Below are positions 1 to 6,540 of a DNA stretch of 11,292 nucleotides, piece after piece. The translations under genes and the position numbers were made by a program. This stretch comes from CAZPBN01 sp964584935 (lineage in GTDB: Bacteria; Acidobacteriota; Aminicenantia; Aminicenantales; Aminicenantaceae): positions 1 to 11,292 of the forward strand of contig CAZPBN010000037.1 in NCBI GenBank assembly GCA_964584935.1, read 5' to 3'. Position 1 is the first letter of the stretch. Every line of letters starts with the position of its first letter. The notes beneath the pieces were generated by a model. It was not told the DNA's origin and made no database searches. It saw nothing but the letters and a program-made list of their open reading frames with translations.

Positions 1-1008
<1,008 letters not shown>

Positions 1009-1010
1009 GT

Positions 1011-1034
1011 ATAAGAACTCCGAAGAGTTCCTAT
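1011..1034 (-). other. UUCG-tetraloop hairpin in the 16S leader
   Basis: On the minus strand the arms ATAGGAACTC and GAGTTCTTAT flank a TTCG loop, giving a 10-bp stem with one G-T wobble and a C(UUCG)G cap, an exceptionally stable RNA tetraloop. It ends only two or three bases before the inferred mature 16S 5' end. No T-tract follows, so it is not an intrinsic terminator. Inference: a leader structure that guides 5' maturation or keeps the leader from pairing with 16S during assembly. Confidence 0.75.
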
Positions 1035-1080
1035 CAAAAACCAAAAATTGACAAAAAGGGTTAATTGTGGTTACTCCGCT

Positions 1081-1118
1081 TTGTTTCAAAGATCTTTATC
1101 TTTCTAACACGAGAAAGA
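1081..1118 (-). promoter_or_regulatory. rRNA antitermination site: boxB-like hairpin plus boxA-like element
   Basis: Reading leftward, TCTTTCT-CGTGTT-AGAAAGA (1099-1118) forms a perfect 7-bp hairpin with a 6-base loop. It is followed by GATCTTTGAAACAA (1081-1094), which resembles the boxA consensus of rRNA leaders (TGCTCTTTGAAA-type). The boxB-then-boxA order is that of known rrn leaders, where NusB/NusE bind boxA and protect the untranslated transcript from Rho. The position between the promoter and 16S fits. The boxA match is by eye and the loop is not a known Nus target. Confidence 0.6.
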
Positions 1119-1187
1119 AATTTATATTTCAATAATAATTTAAATAATTGCTTTTCAACAGATATTTATTATAATGAAAGCTCATAT

Positions 1188-1216
1188 ATAATAAGAATTA
1201 TTGAGATAAAAGTCAA
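1188..1216 (-). promoter_or_regulatory. Sigma-70-type promoter for the rRNA operon
   Basis: On the minus strand, a -35 TTGACT (1211-1216) and a -10 TATTAT (1188-1193) are separated by exactly 17 bases (1194-1210). Directly upstream (about 1220-1250) lie A- and T-tracts resembling an UP element, as in strong rrn promoters. The start would fall near 1181, giving a leader of roughly 170 bases before 16S. This is the best promoter in the 250-base gap between the DUF2752 gene and 16S, and that gap holds no convincing gene. Confidence 0.75.
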
Positions 1217-1260
1217 GACTATAAGCGCATTTTTTTGAAAATAATTTTTCTGAAACCGTT

Positions 1261-1671
1261 TCACAAAAGAACAATAATCCAGTTCAAAAAATAAAGCACA
1301 GCTAAAACTATAATTCCTTTGTTTAAAATCCTTCCTGAACCAAAAGTCCGGTTCCAAAAGCCTGGAATGACTATCATCCCAATATTATGAAAAAAAAGAA
1401 GAAACACATAAAGCAGGGTGATGATTCCGAGCCTGTGATAGTGAAAACTATTGGATAAATCTCCGTGGAGGGCAGCCACAAGGGAACGTGAAAGTCCGCA
1501 ACCCGGACAGGGAATTCCGGTTAAATTCCGGAACGAGCAAGTCTGAGGCAAAGGGATTCCTAACAGTTTCAACTGAGATGAACCTATTTCTGGGGGGGTT
1601 AGAACCAAAGCACCAACAATTATGAACAAACATATGATAACAACCACCAAATGATGCCGCTTATTCTTCAA
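1261..1671 (-). CDS. DUF2752 family membrane protein
   Basis: A protein of about 136 residues with the hallmark of DUF2752, a family of unknown function: the segment CSFRNLTGIPCPGCGLSRS, with cysteines near residues 45, 55 and 58 followed by Gly-Leu-Ser-Arg. The cysteines could bind metal or form a disulfide; that is inference. Hydrophobic segments at about 8-25, 82-103 and 118-135 suggest three membrane passes, so it should sit in the inner membrane. It is last in a three-gene leftward set, 57 bases after the upstream gene. The start is uncertain: no ATG lies in frame before the hallmark, so a TTG at 1669-1671 was chosen. That TTG overlaps the TGA ending an 8-codon reading frame opened by the ATG at 1692-1694. 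No convincing Shine-Dalgarno precedes the TTG, so an unusual start or a one-base sequence error are both possible. Confidence 0.85.
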   Translation of the reverse strand: MKNKRHHLVVVIICLFIIVGALVLTPPEIGSSQLKLLGIPLPQTCSFRNLTGIPCPGCGLSRSLVAALHGDLSNSFHYHRLGIITLLYVFLLFFHNIGMIVIPGFWNRTFGSGRILNKGIIVLAVLYFLNWIIVLL

Positions 1672-1728
1672 TTGACGAGATATTTCTCTTTCATTCCTCT
1701 GTCTGGATAAAAGTTTTGAATCCGATGA

Positions 1729-2196
1729 TTACTTTTCGAAAACTTCCTTTACTTCTTGATCCATTAGAACAACCAGACACCAAATCCCAATGGGTAAGCC
1801 TATGACACAACAGGGGCTGATGCAGGGAACCATGGCAATAATCGCTGCCGCCACACAAATCCCCCACATTTTTAATTCCTTCATCTTTAAGGAAGCATAT
1901 ATTATAAAAGCTGCAGCAACAATAGCGATAATAGAAAAAACAAATAGAAAAACACTTCCCCAAATCTGATCATAATATTCCGGCATACCTTCAAGCCAAT
2001 AAGTACTCAATCCAGTCCCTAACATTCCAGTGATGAGGAATATAACATTCCAGGCAGCTCCAACTATTCCTGCTATCAGAAGCCCTATGGATGCATCTTT
2101 AGCCCTTGAAGCGGGATCCTTTTTTTGTTTTTGCCCCTGAGTTTTTTCCGGTTTTTGTTTGGATTTTGCCGGCTGAGATTTCTTTTGATCTGTCAT
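1729..2196 (-). CDS. Small multi-pass membrane protein with a basic Lys/Gln-rich N-terminus
   Basis: A 155-residue protein I cannot assign to a named family. Residues 1-34 are a charged, low-complexity stretch rich in K, Q and P, presumably cytoplasmic. Four hydrophobic segments follow at roughly 37-60, 80-102, 112-127 and 130-146. A Cys-rich turn (ISPCCVIGLP) lies in the last hairpin, and the end reads GIWCLVVLMDQEVKEVF. This ending resembles the 'GLPIGIW-LVVL-EVK-F' tail of many small bacterial membrane proteins of unknown role. The start is firm: AAGGAG sits six bases before the ATG. It lies 39 bases after the metallo-hydrolase gene and 57 before the DUF2752 gene, all leftward, so co-transcription is likely. 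Frequent pairing of DUF2752 proteins with small helical membrane proteins suggests a shared membrane role, but that is inference. Confidence 0.85.
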   Translation of the reverse strand: MTDQKKSQPAKSKQKPEKTQGQKQKKDPASRAKDASIGLLIAGIVGAAWNVIFLITGMLGTGLSTYWLEGMPEYYDQIWGSVFLFVFSIIAIVAAAFIIYASLKMKELKMWGICVAAAIIAMVPCISPCCVIGLPIGIWCLVVLMDQEVKEVFEK

Positions 2197-2235
2197 CTCA
2201 ATCTCCTTTTTATTAATAATTAATATCAGGACAAC

Positions 2236-3027
2236 TTATTTAATTGTTATTACCTTTCCGACTCCTATTTTCATGAAATCTTCTCCATATTCTTTTTTAA
2301 ACATTTCTATCTGAGCAACCCCTGTGCAATGAGTCGCCCCTACTTTGCAAACACCCATATCACGAAAAGTCTTGATAATCTCCCTCACTTGATCTTTAGG
2401 TGTGCGCATAAGGTGGAATCCACCGAACACAAGATAGATTTTCTTGTCAAACATCTCTTTTGCTTTTTTTAATATATTAACAATCCCTTGATGAGAACAT
2501 CCCGTAACGATAACCAATCCCTTGTCTGTATTTAAAATCAAAGACTGCTCTTTAATCATACTTCCCATTTCTCCTGTAAGATAGACATCTTTGCATATCT
2601 CCACCGGATCCTCTATTGAAACGGCTTGAGCTTCCATGTTTTCTATCTTTTTCACATACTTGCTGTAAAATGAAGCAGGAAGATAAACGGAAACCTTATT
2701 ATTCTTTTTCAACACCGGAAACAAACCTCCCGTATGGTCACCATGATCATGAGAAATGACGATGTATTCCACTTCTTTAATATCAACATTGAGCTGGTTT
2801 ATATTATGGAATAAAATTTCACTTCGAGTTCCTGTATCAAAAAGAATTGTTTTTTCGGTTCCTTTTATGAAACATGAAAATCCCCAGTCTGCTTTCACAT
2901 TCTCATTCACCACATAATTGTCATAAAGAATAGTAAAACTGACTTCATCATTCTCAGAAGAAAATAGATGGTTTATTAAGAAACAAGATAAAATCAAAGG
3001 AATAAGAAAAACACAAATATTTTTCAC
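2236..3027 (-). CDS. Metallo-beta-lactamase-fold hydrolase (COG1237 type), probably membrane-anchored
   Basis: A 263-residue enzyme of the metallo-beta-lactamase superfamily. The HxHxDH metal site is HDHGDH (93-98). Further likely ligands are H179 (GCSHQG), H205 (GGFHL) and H233 (THCTG). The GCSH, GGFHL and THCTG motifs are typical of the COG1237 group, which includes archaeal enzymes annotated as acting on a dihydropterin ribofuranosyl-aminobenzene phosphate in methanopterin synthesis. Substrates in bacteria are mostly unknown, so I claim only a di-metal hydrolase. The N-terminus (KNICVFLIPLILSC) is a hydrophobic export or anchor segment with Cys15 in a lipobox-like setting, placing the catalytic domain outside the cytoplasm. 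The start is taken as GTG (3025-3027) because a strong GGAAGGAGG lies 13 bases upstream. A TTG at 3049-3051 would put that ribosome site inside the gene. It heads the leftward three-gene set. Confidence 0.9.
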   Translation of the reverse strand: MKNICVFLIPLILSCFLINHLFSSENDEVSFTILYDNYVVNENVKADWGFSCFIKGTEKTILFDTGTRSEILFHNINQLNVDIKEVEYIVISHDHGDHTGGLFPVLKKNNKVSVYLPASFYSKYVKKIENMEAQAVSIEDPVEICKDVYLTGEMGSMIKEQSLILNTDKGLVIVTGCSHQGIVNILKKAKEMFDKKIYLVFGGFHLMRTPKDQVREIIKTFRDMGVCKVGATHCTGVAQIEMFKKEYGEDFMKIGVGKVITIK

Positions 3028-3113
3028 CGTTTCACCGTTTCCTCCTTCCAAAAAATTTATATCATATATACTTTTAATAGTAAATATTAGTATGCAAACA
3101 AGTTTTCCTTTAT

Positions 3114-3143
3114 ATTTTAGGTTCTTTTTTTATTGGTTAACAA
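3114..3143 (-). promoter_or_regulatory. Candidate sigma-70 promoter for the metallo-hydrolase gene set
   Basis: On the minus strand TTGTTA (3138-3143) and TAAAAT (3114-3119) are 18 bases apart, with a predicted start near 3107, about 80 bases before the GTG. The match is moderate in AT-rich DNA and a competing pair (TTGTTT/TATTAA) exists just downstream. If real, its -35 overlaps the distal direct repeat of the divergent pilin promoter, so one protein could act on both directions. Confidence 0.3.
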
Positions 3144-3196
3144 AAGTTGACAAAATGGCTTTTTTGTTTCCCCTGAACTTTAAACAAAAGTTGACA
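3139..3196 (+). repeat. Paired direct repeat, probable activator sites (UAS) for the pilin promoter
   Basis: AACAAAAGTTGACA occurs exactly twice, at 3139-3152 and 3183-3196, with starts 44 bases apart (about four helical turns). The opposite strand reads TGTCAACTTTTGTT, so each copy carries TGTC next to a T-tract, the type of element bound by PilR upstream of Pseudomonas pilA. Relative to the predicted sigma-54 start near 3273 the copies lie at about -134 to -121 and -90 to -77, the usual range for enhancer-binding proteins. Each copy contains TTGACA, but neither has a good -10 at 16-18 bases, so they are unlikely to be plain -35 boxes. Confidence 0.55.
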
Positions 3197-3246
3197 GTTT
3201 TTTGATTTCATTCCCTAACCCACTCTGAAAATTTTTAACCGAAACA

Positions 3247-3262
3247 TGGCATATTTCTGGCA
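3247..3262 (+). promoter_or_regulatory. Sigma-54 (RpoN) promoter of the minor pilin operon
   Basis: TGGCATATTTCTGGCA has the invariant GG (3248-3249) and GC (3260-3261) separated by exactly 10 bases, as in the sigma-54 consensus TGGCAC-N5-TTGCA. The -24 half matches TGGCA fully and the -12 half reads TGGCA instead of TTGCA. The start would be near 3273, about 37 bases before the first pilin ATG. Pilin genes of many Proteobacteria are sigma-54/PilR dependent, which supports the call. No convincing sigma-70 promoter was seen in the gap. Confidence 0.6.
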
Positions 3263-3309
3263 TATAAACACTCTCCTGTATATGAGTCAATAGAAGGAAC
3301 TTGAAAAAT

Positions 3310-3699
3310 ATGAACAATTTCAAACCAAAAGGCTTTACACTCATTGAGTTGCTGATTTCATTCGCCCTGATTACGTTTTTGATAATGGGGACAGCTGAAC
3401 TGGTGGTGCATTCTCTTATAATCAAAAAAAGAGCTGATTACAATATAAAAACATCGGAACTGGTTTTCTCTAAAATCGAATACCTGAAATCATTTGACTT
3501 CGACAGTGAAATTCTAAAAGAATCCTCACATTCCAAAACATACAAAGAGCAAGTTTCTAAAGAAAAATATTCATTATCCTGGGAAATAAAGGATATATCA
3601 GAGAGGATGAAACAAATTGAAATGGAATGTTATCCGGAAAATTGCCCCCGGAAAAAAAGCAGGATGATGATTTATTTATCCAGGGAATTGGGATTCTGA
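3310..3699 (+). CDS. PilV-like minor type IV pilin (prepilin)
   Basis: A 129-residue prepilin. The class III signal is KPKG|FTLIELLIS: an 8-residue leader, cleavage after Gly8, Phe9 as the methylated first residue and the conserved Glu at mature position 5 (E13). The hydrophobic N-terminal helix runs to about residue 34. The short globular part ends with a paired-Cys motif (ECYPENCP), a possible disulfide. The small size and a 'YSLSWEIKD' strand like the V-T-V-x-W strand of PilV/GspI proteins suggest PilV, but the class is tentative. The ATG at 3310 is preferred to the TTG at 3301: AAGGA (3294-3298) lies 11 bases before the ATG but only 2 before the TTG. It is the first gene of the operon. 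Such pilins are processed by PilD and join the initiation or tip complex of the pilus. Confidence 0.88.
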   Translation: MNNFKPKGFTLIELLISFALITFLIMGTAELVVHSLIIKKRADYNIKTSELVFSKIEYLKSFDFDSEILKESSHSKTYKEQVSKEKYSLSWEIKDISERMKQIEMECYPENCPRKKSRMMIYLSRELGF

Positions 3700-3754
3700 G
3701 TAAAGGAGAGGGTTATTCCGTTTAAATGGTCCGGATACTGGCAAAGGGAATACT

Positions 3755-4534
3755 ATGGATTTTAATAGAATCATCAAGGAGCAACCAGAAAAAATGGCTG
3801 TCTGGAAAGAAAAATCAACTAAAAAAATTAAAAAAGGATTTTCTTTAATTGAAAGCTTGCTGTGCCTATCTGTTTTTTTAATGATCATTTTAGGAAGCCT
3901 TGAGTTTTTCAACTGGACACGCGGTGTGTTTTTCAAACTAAAAAGGCACCAGGAGAACACAAACACGCAAATATCAGCTCTGGATAAAATAAGAATCGAT
4001 CTTTTAAACAGCGGAAAAGGATTGATTCAACCCGTCAGACTCAAAATAATAGAGCCATTTTCTCTAAATGATGAAGCAATAACCCTATATTATAGGGAAG
4101 AAAGCAAAAATATTGTCGAAAATCTTTACGCCGGACAAACAAAAATCCCTGTGGATAAAAAAGGGAAACTGAAAAAAGGAAAAACGGTCTGTCTCTTTAC
4201 TCAGAATAAAGGGGAAATAAAAACAATATCCTCAATCGCCTACAAAACATTCACTGTATCAACTCCCCTTAAAAACTCCTATTTGAAAGGAGAAACCGGT
4301 TTGGCTCTTCTAAAAAAAATCACCATTTATCTTGATAAGAAGAATGATACGATTCGAAGAAAAGTGAATTCCAGCCCCGCCCAGCCTCTTCTGGAAGATG
4401 CCAGACTGTTTGAAATTTCAGGGAATGACAAAACAAACTTGCTCTGGATTCAGATCGCCAGTAAAAAAAACAAGGAGAGAACCAATGAAATTTATGTGTT
4501 TCCAAAAAATAATGCGCTTGCTTTCAAAGATTAA
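3755..4534 (+). CDS. PilW-like minor type IV pilin (prepilin)
   Basis: A 259-residue prepilin. The processing site is KKIKKG|FSLIESLLCLSVFLMIILG, with Phe29 as mature residue 1 and the conserved Glu5 at E33. The size and the 'RIDLLNSGKGLIQPV' segment right after the pilin helix match the PilW/GspJ group, whose members have a larger globular head and a motif like 'I-R-D-L-R-A-G'. The leader is long (28 residues) if the first ATG is used; AAAGGGA lies five bases upstream and supports it. A second ATG at 3794, preceded by AAGGAG at 12 bases, would give a 15-residue leader. The 55-base gap from the PilV-like gene has no convincing extra gene. The 3' end overlaps the next gene by 50 bases, implying coupled translation. 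Confidence 0.87.
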   Translation: MDFNRIIKEQPEKMAVWKEKSTKKIKKGFSLIESLLCLSVFLMIILGSLEFFNWTRGVFFKLKRHQENTNTQISALDKIRIDLLNSGKGLIQPVRLKIIEPFSLNDEAITLYYREESKNIVENLYAGQTKIPVDKKGKLKKGKTVCLFTQNKGEIKTISSIAYKTFTVSTPLKNSYLKGETGLALLKKITIYLDKKNDTIRRKVNSSPAQPLLEDARLFEISGNDKTNLLWIQIASKKNKERTNEIYVFPKNNALAFKD

Positions 4535-6083
4535 AACAAAAAAAATAACCACAAAAGGAACCACGACACTCATTACAATTTTTATTTTTTTTATTTTTTC
4601 CACTCTCAGCTTAAGCTTGATTTATTTTACCCGCATCCAACTCAAATTGAGTTCCTATAAAAAAAATTCAATCACTCTGGAATACGCTTCGGAAAACGGG
4701 ATAAAAAAAACATACCATTCTTTACTGGACATTCTGGCAAAGTGTCCCTCTCCTCTTATATTAACAGAGGAAGAAACCAATGAACTCAAAGAAAATGCCT
4801 TGAAAAACGGAATCATGGTTGTCAAAAAATTGACGGGAACAGATTTCCCTGTTGTTTATTCAGGAACATGGGAAAAAATGGAATGGAAATGCATTAACTC
4901 TTTTCATCCCCAAAAAACAGTTACAAAAGACGGCTATTTCAAATCTTCATTCATCACCACCATAGAATCTGAGGGAAAATTGAATCATTTTTTTCAAAAA
5001 AAGAATTCAACTCTTAAGGCATCTTTTGAAATCCTTGCCGGCACTATTCCTCTTTCATTTTTTCCTTTATTGATAGATAAAAAACTTGATTCAAAAGAAA
5101 AGGAACATTATACCGAAAAAAACAATATAAAAATAACAAGCCAGGAAGATGAAACGGGAAACTCAAAAATCAGTTTTTCTGAAGGTGAATTAATACCTGA
5201 TAACGCAGATTCTCTTCTGAGTAAGACTCTAAAAATAGATAAATTCTATCCCCAAAATTGTTCCAATGCCATGCTCAGAGAAGCTCTAGGCTTAAAAAAA
5301 ACAGAGGATCCAATTCCTGAAGGAGTCTATCTTATAAAAGACGACCTGGGGCTGGGGGGTATTTTCGTACAGGGGGATCTGGAAGAATTGGTGCTTGCCA
5401 TTGAAGATGATTTTCAGGTGGTATCTTTTACTTCAGAAAAAGGAAACTGGATCTTAAAATTCAATCCTGTCCGGGGAGAGACCGTCTTTACCACACCTGA
5501 AGAAACTCACTATTATGACCTTATCCCCCTGGGTATTATTTATATTAACGGAAAGATTCTTTCTCTTGGAGGAGGAACGATAGATAAAACAGGAAACATC
5601 ACTCTGGCTAAAGAAAAAGATCTCCCATCGATACTGAAAGGGATCAATCTCACTATTGTCTCATCAGATGAAATTCATCTTTCTTCCCATCTTATCCATC
5701 AGGGCGTACGGTGGTCAGAAGGTGTGCCGTATATTAAAGACAAAAAGTCGAATCTTTCCATTTTCTCTACAGGAAACGGTTTATTTGACCAGAAAGAAAC
5801 AAAAAGTCATATCATTATTGACAAAGATTCACCTGAAGATATCACCATCCAGGCATCTTTGACCTCTAGAGAAAATGGTCTATCTATAGAAGGCAAAAAA
5901 AAAGAAGTCCATATATTGGGAAGCCTTCACACATCTGACATTTCTTCAGAAAAAAATAAACTCAATATTTATTTTACAAATCAGGAAATCAAAGGAAAAA
6001 TTCAGGACTCTCAAGTTCCAAAAACCACAAATCCCGTTCTCTATATGTCTTCCTTTCAAATTCAAAGCTGGGAGGAATTTTAA
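4485..6083 (+). CDS. Large PilX-like pilus assembly protein with beta-rich domain
   Basis: A 532-residue protein in third place of the pilin operon. The N-terminus has a basic stretch and then TTKGTTTLITIFIFFIFSTL (about 22-41), the pilin-type helix without the Glu5 residue. The segment NSITLEYASENGI that follows resembles the 'A-Y-A-A-E-S-G' segment of PilX N-terminal domains. From about residue 290 short beta-strand repeats appear, such as GIIYINGKI, LTIVSSDEIHLSSHLIHQ, LSIFSTGNG and VHILGSLHTS. These resemble the beta-helix-like region of DUF4900 proteins. Classical PilX or GspK proteins are about 170-330 residues, so this one is much larger. The start at 4485 is chosen because AAGGAG (4472-4477) lies seven bases before it; an earlier in-frame ATG at 4398 would sit deep inside the PilW-like gene. 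Probable role: a bulky minor subunit near the pilus tip, in place of PilX or PilY1. That role is inferred. Confidence 0.8.
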   Translation: MKFMCFQKIMRLLSKIKTKKITTKGTTTLITIFIFFIFSTLSLSLIYFTRIQLKLSSYKKNSITLEYASENGIKKTYHSLLDILAKCPSPLILTEEETNELKENALKNGIMVVKKLTGTDFPVVYSGTWEKMEWKCINSFHPQKTVTKDGYFKSSFITTIESEGKLNHFFQKKNSTLKASFEILAGTIPLSFFPLLIDKKLDSKEKEHYTEKNNIKITSQEDETGNSKISFSEGELIPDNADSLLSKTLKIDKFYPQNCSNAMLREALGLKKTEDPIPEGVYLIKDDLGLGGIFVQGDLEELVLAIEDDFQVVSFTSEKGNWILKFNPVRGETVFTTPEETHYYDLIPLGIIYINGKILSLGGGTIDKTGNITLAKEKDLPSILKGINLTIVSSDEIHLSSHLIHQGVRWSEGVPYIKDKKSNLSIFSTGNGLFDQKETKSHIIIDKDSPEDITIQASLTSRENGLSIEGKKKEVHILGSLHTSDISSEKNKLNIYFTNQEIKGKIQDSQVPKTTNPVLYMSSFQIQSWEEF

Positions 6084-6512
6084 ATGAAAAATAGAAAAGG
6101 ATTTACTCTTTCCGAAACAATGGTTTGTCTGTTCATTCTGGCGATTATTATAAATCTCGCTTCAACTTCATTTCTCAGTCTTGCTCCAAAATACAGACTA
6201 AAAAAAGCAGTCTGGGCTATCAACTCTAGTTTGAACTATGCCCGGTATAAAGCGATATACAACGGAATAAAATACAGACTCAAATGCTACTCAAGAAAAT
6301 ATTTGGTCGAAAAATATGATAAAAAACAGAAGGATTGGAAAAGGGACTATTCAGCTTTCCTAGAAGGAATAACTCTTAAAGCCACCAACACTCCCACTTT
6401 TCATCCAAAAGGGACCATTTCCAACCTGGCCTCCATTTATATTTCAAATTCATCTGGCAAATATAAAATCTCTGTTGCCATATCAGGGCGGATAAAAACA
6501 TCAAAGCTCTAA
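6084..6512 (+). CDS. GspH/FimT-like pseudopilin (prepilin)
   Basis: A 142-residue prepilin with leader MKNRKG and processing site G|FTLSETMVCLFILAIIINLA, Glu5 of the mature protein being E11. The rest follows the GspH/FimT pattern. A segment 'LKKAVWAINSSLNYARYKAIYNGI' matches the 'L-A-R-S-E-A' helix. The C-terminus 'FHPKGTISNLASIYISNSSGKYKISVAISGRIKT' matches the 'F-x-P-x-G ... i-x-x-x-G-R-i' ending. Its ATG directly follows the stop of the PilX-like gene, and GGAGG (6071-6075) inside that gene lies eight bases upstream, so translation is coupled. Being last is unusual, since fimT/fimU is normally first in the Pseudomonas cluster and gspH precedes gspI-J-K. Ser at mature position 4 replaces the common Ile. 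It should be a minor subunit starting the pilus or pseudopilus. Confidence 0.88.
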   Translation: MKNRKGFTLSETMVCLFILAIIINLASTSFLSLAPKYRLKKAVWAINSSLNYARYKAIYNGIKYRLKCYSRKYLVEKYDKKQKDWKRDYSAFLEGITLKATNTPTFHPKGTISNLASIYISNSSGKYKISVAISGRIKTSKL

Positions 6513-6515
6513 AAG

Positions 6516-6540
6516 TTTGAAGTGATTATTTCCTTTCAAA
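6516..6540. terminator. Weak AT-rich hairpin between convergent operons
   Basis: TTTGAA (6516-6521) and TTCAAA (6535-6540) can pair, with T-runs on either side: ATTTTT at 6545-6550 on the plus strand, and CTTTTAG leftward on the minus strand. It sits between the convergent fimT-like and amidohydrolase genes, which are only 13 bases apart, and overlaps the end of the latter. The stem has only six mostly A-T pairs, so a working bidirectional terminator is doubtful. Confidence 0.25.

Noticed and set aside
1238..1270. Imperfect hairpin (TTTTGTGAAA / TTTCAGAAAA on the minus strand) over the DUF2752 stop, possible terminator
   Set aside because: Stem is AT-rich with a mismatch and a 3-base loop, and the following T-run is interrupted; not strong enough to call.
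3147..3196. Two perfect TTGACA boxes read as sigma-70 -35 elements for the pilin operon
   Set aside because: Neither is followed at 16-18 bases by anything like TATAAT; as part of an exact 14-base repeat they fit activator sites better.
3700..3765. In-frame run of 21 sense codons right after the PilV-like TGA, as if the stop were read through, with AAAGGAG at 3702-3708
   Set aside because: No recoding signal is visible, the PilV-like protein already has a plausible end, and the AAAGGAG is 17 bases from the next ATG (3726). That ATG opens a 40-codon frame running into the PilW-like gene in another frame; it looks like a shadow.
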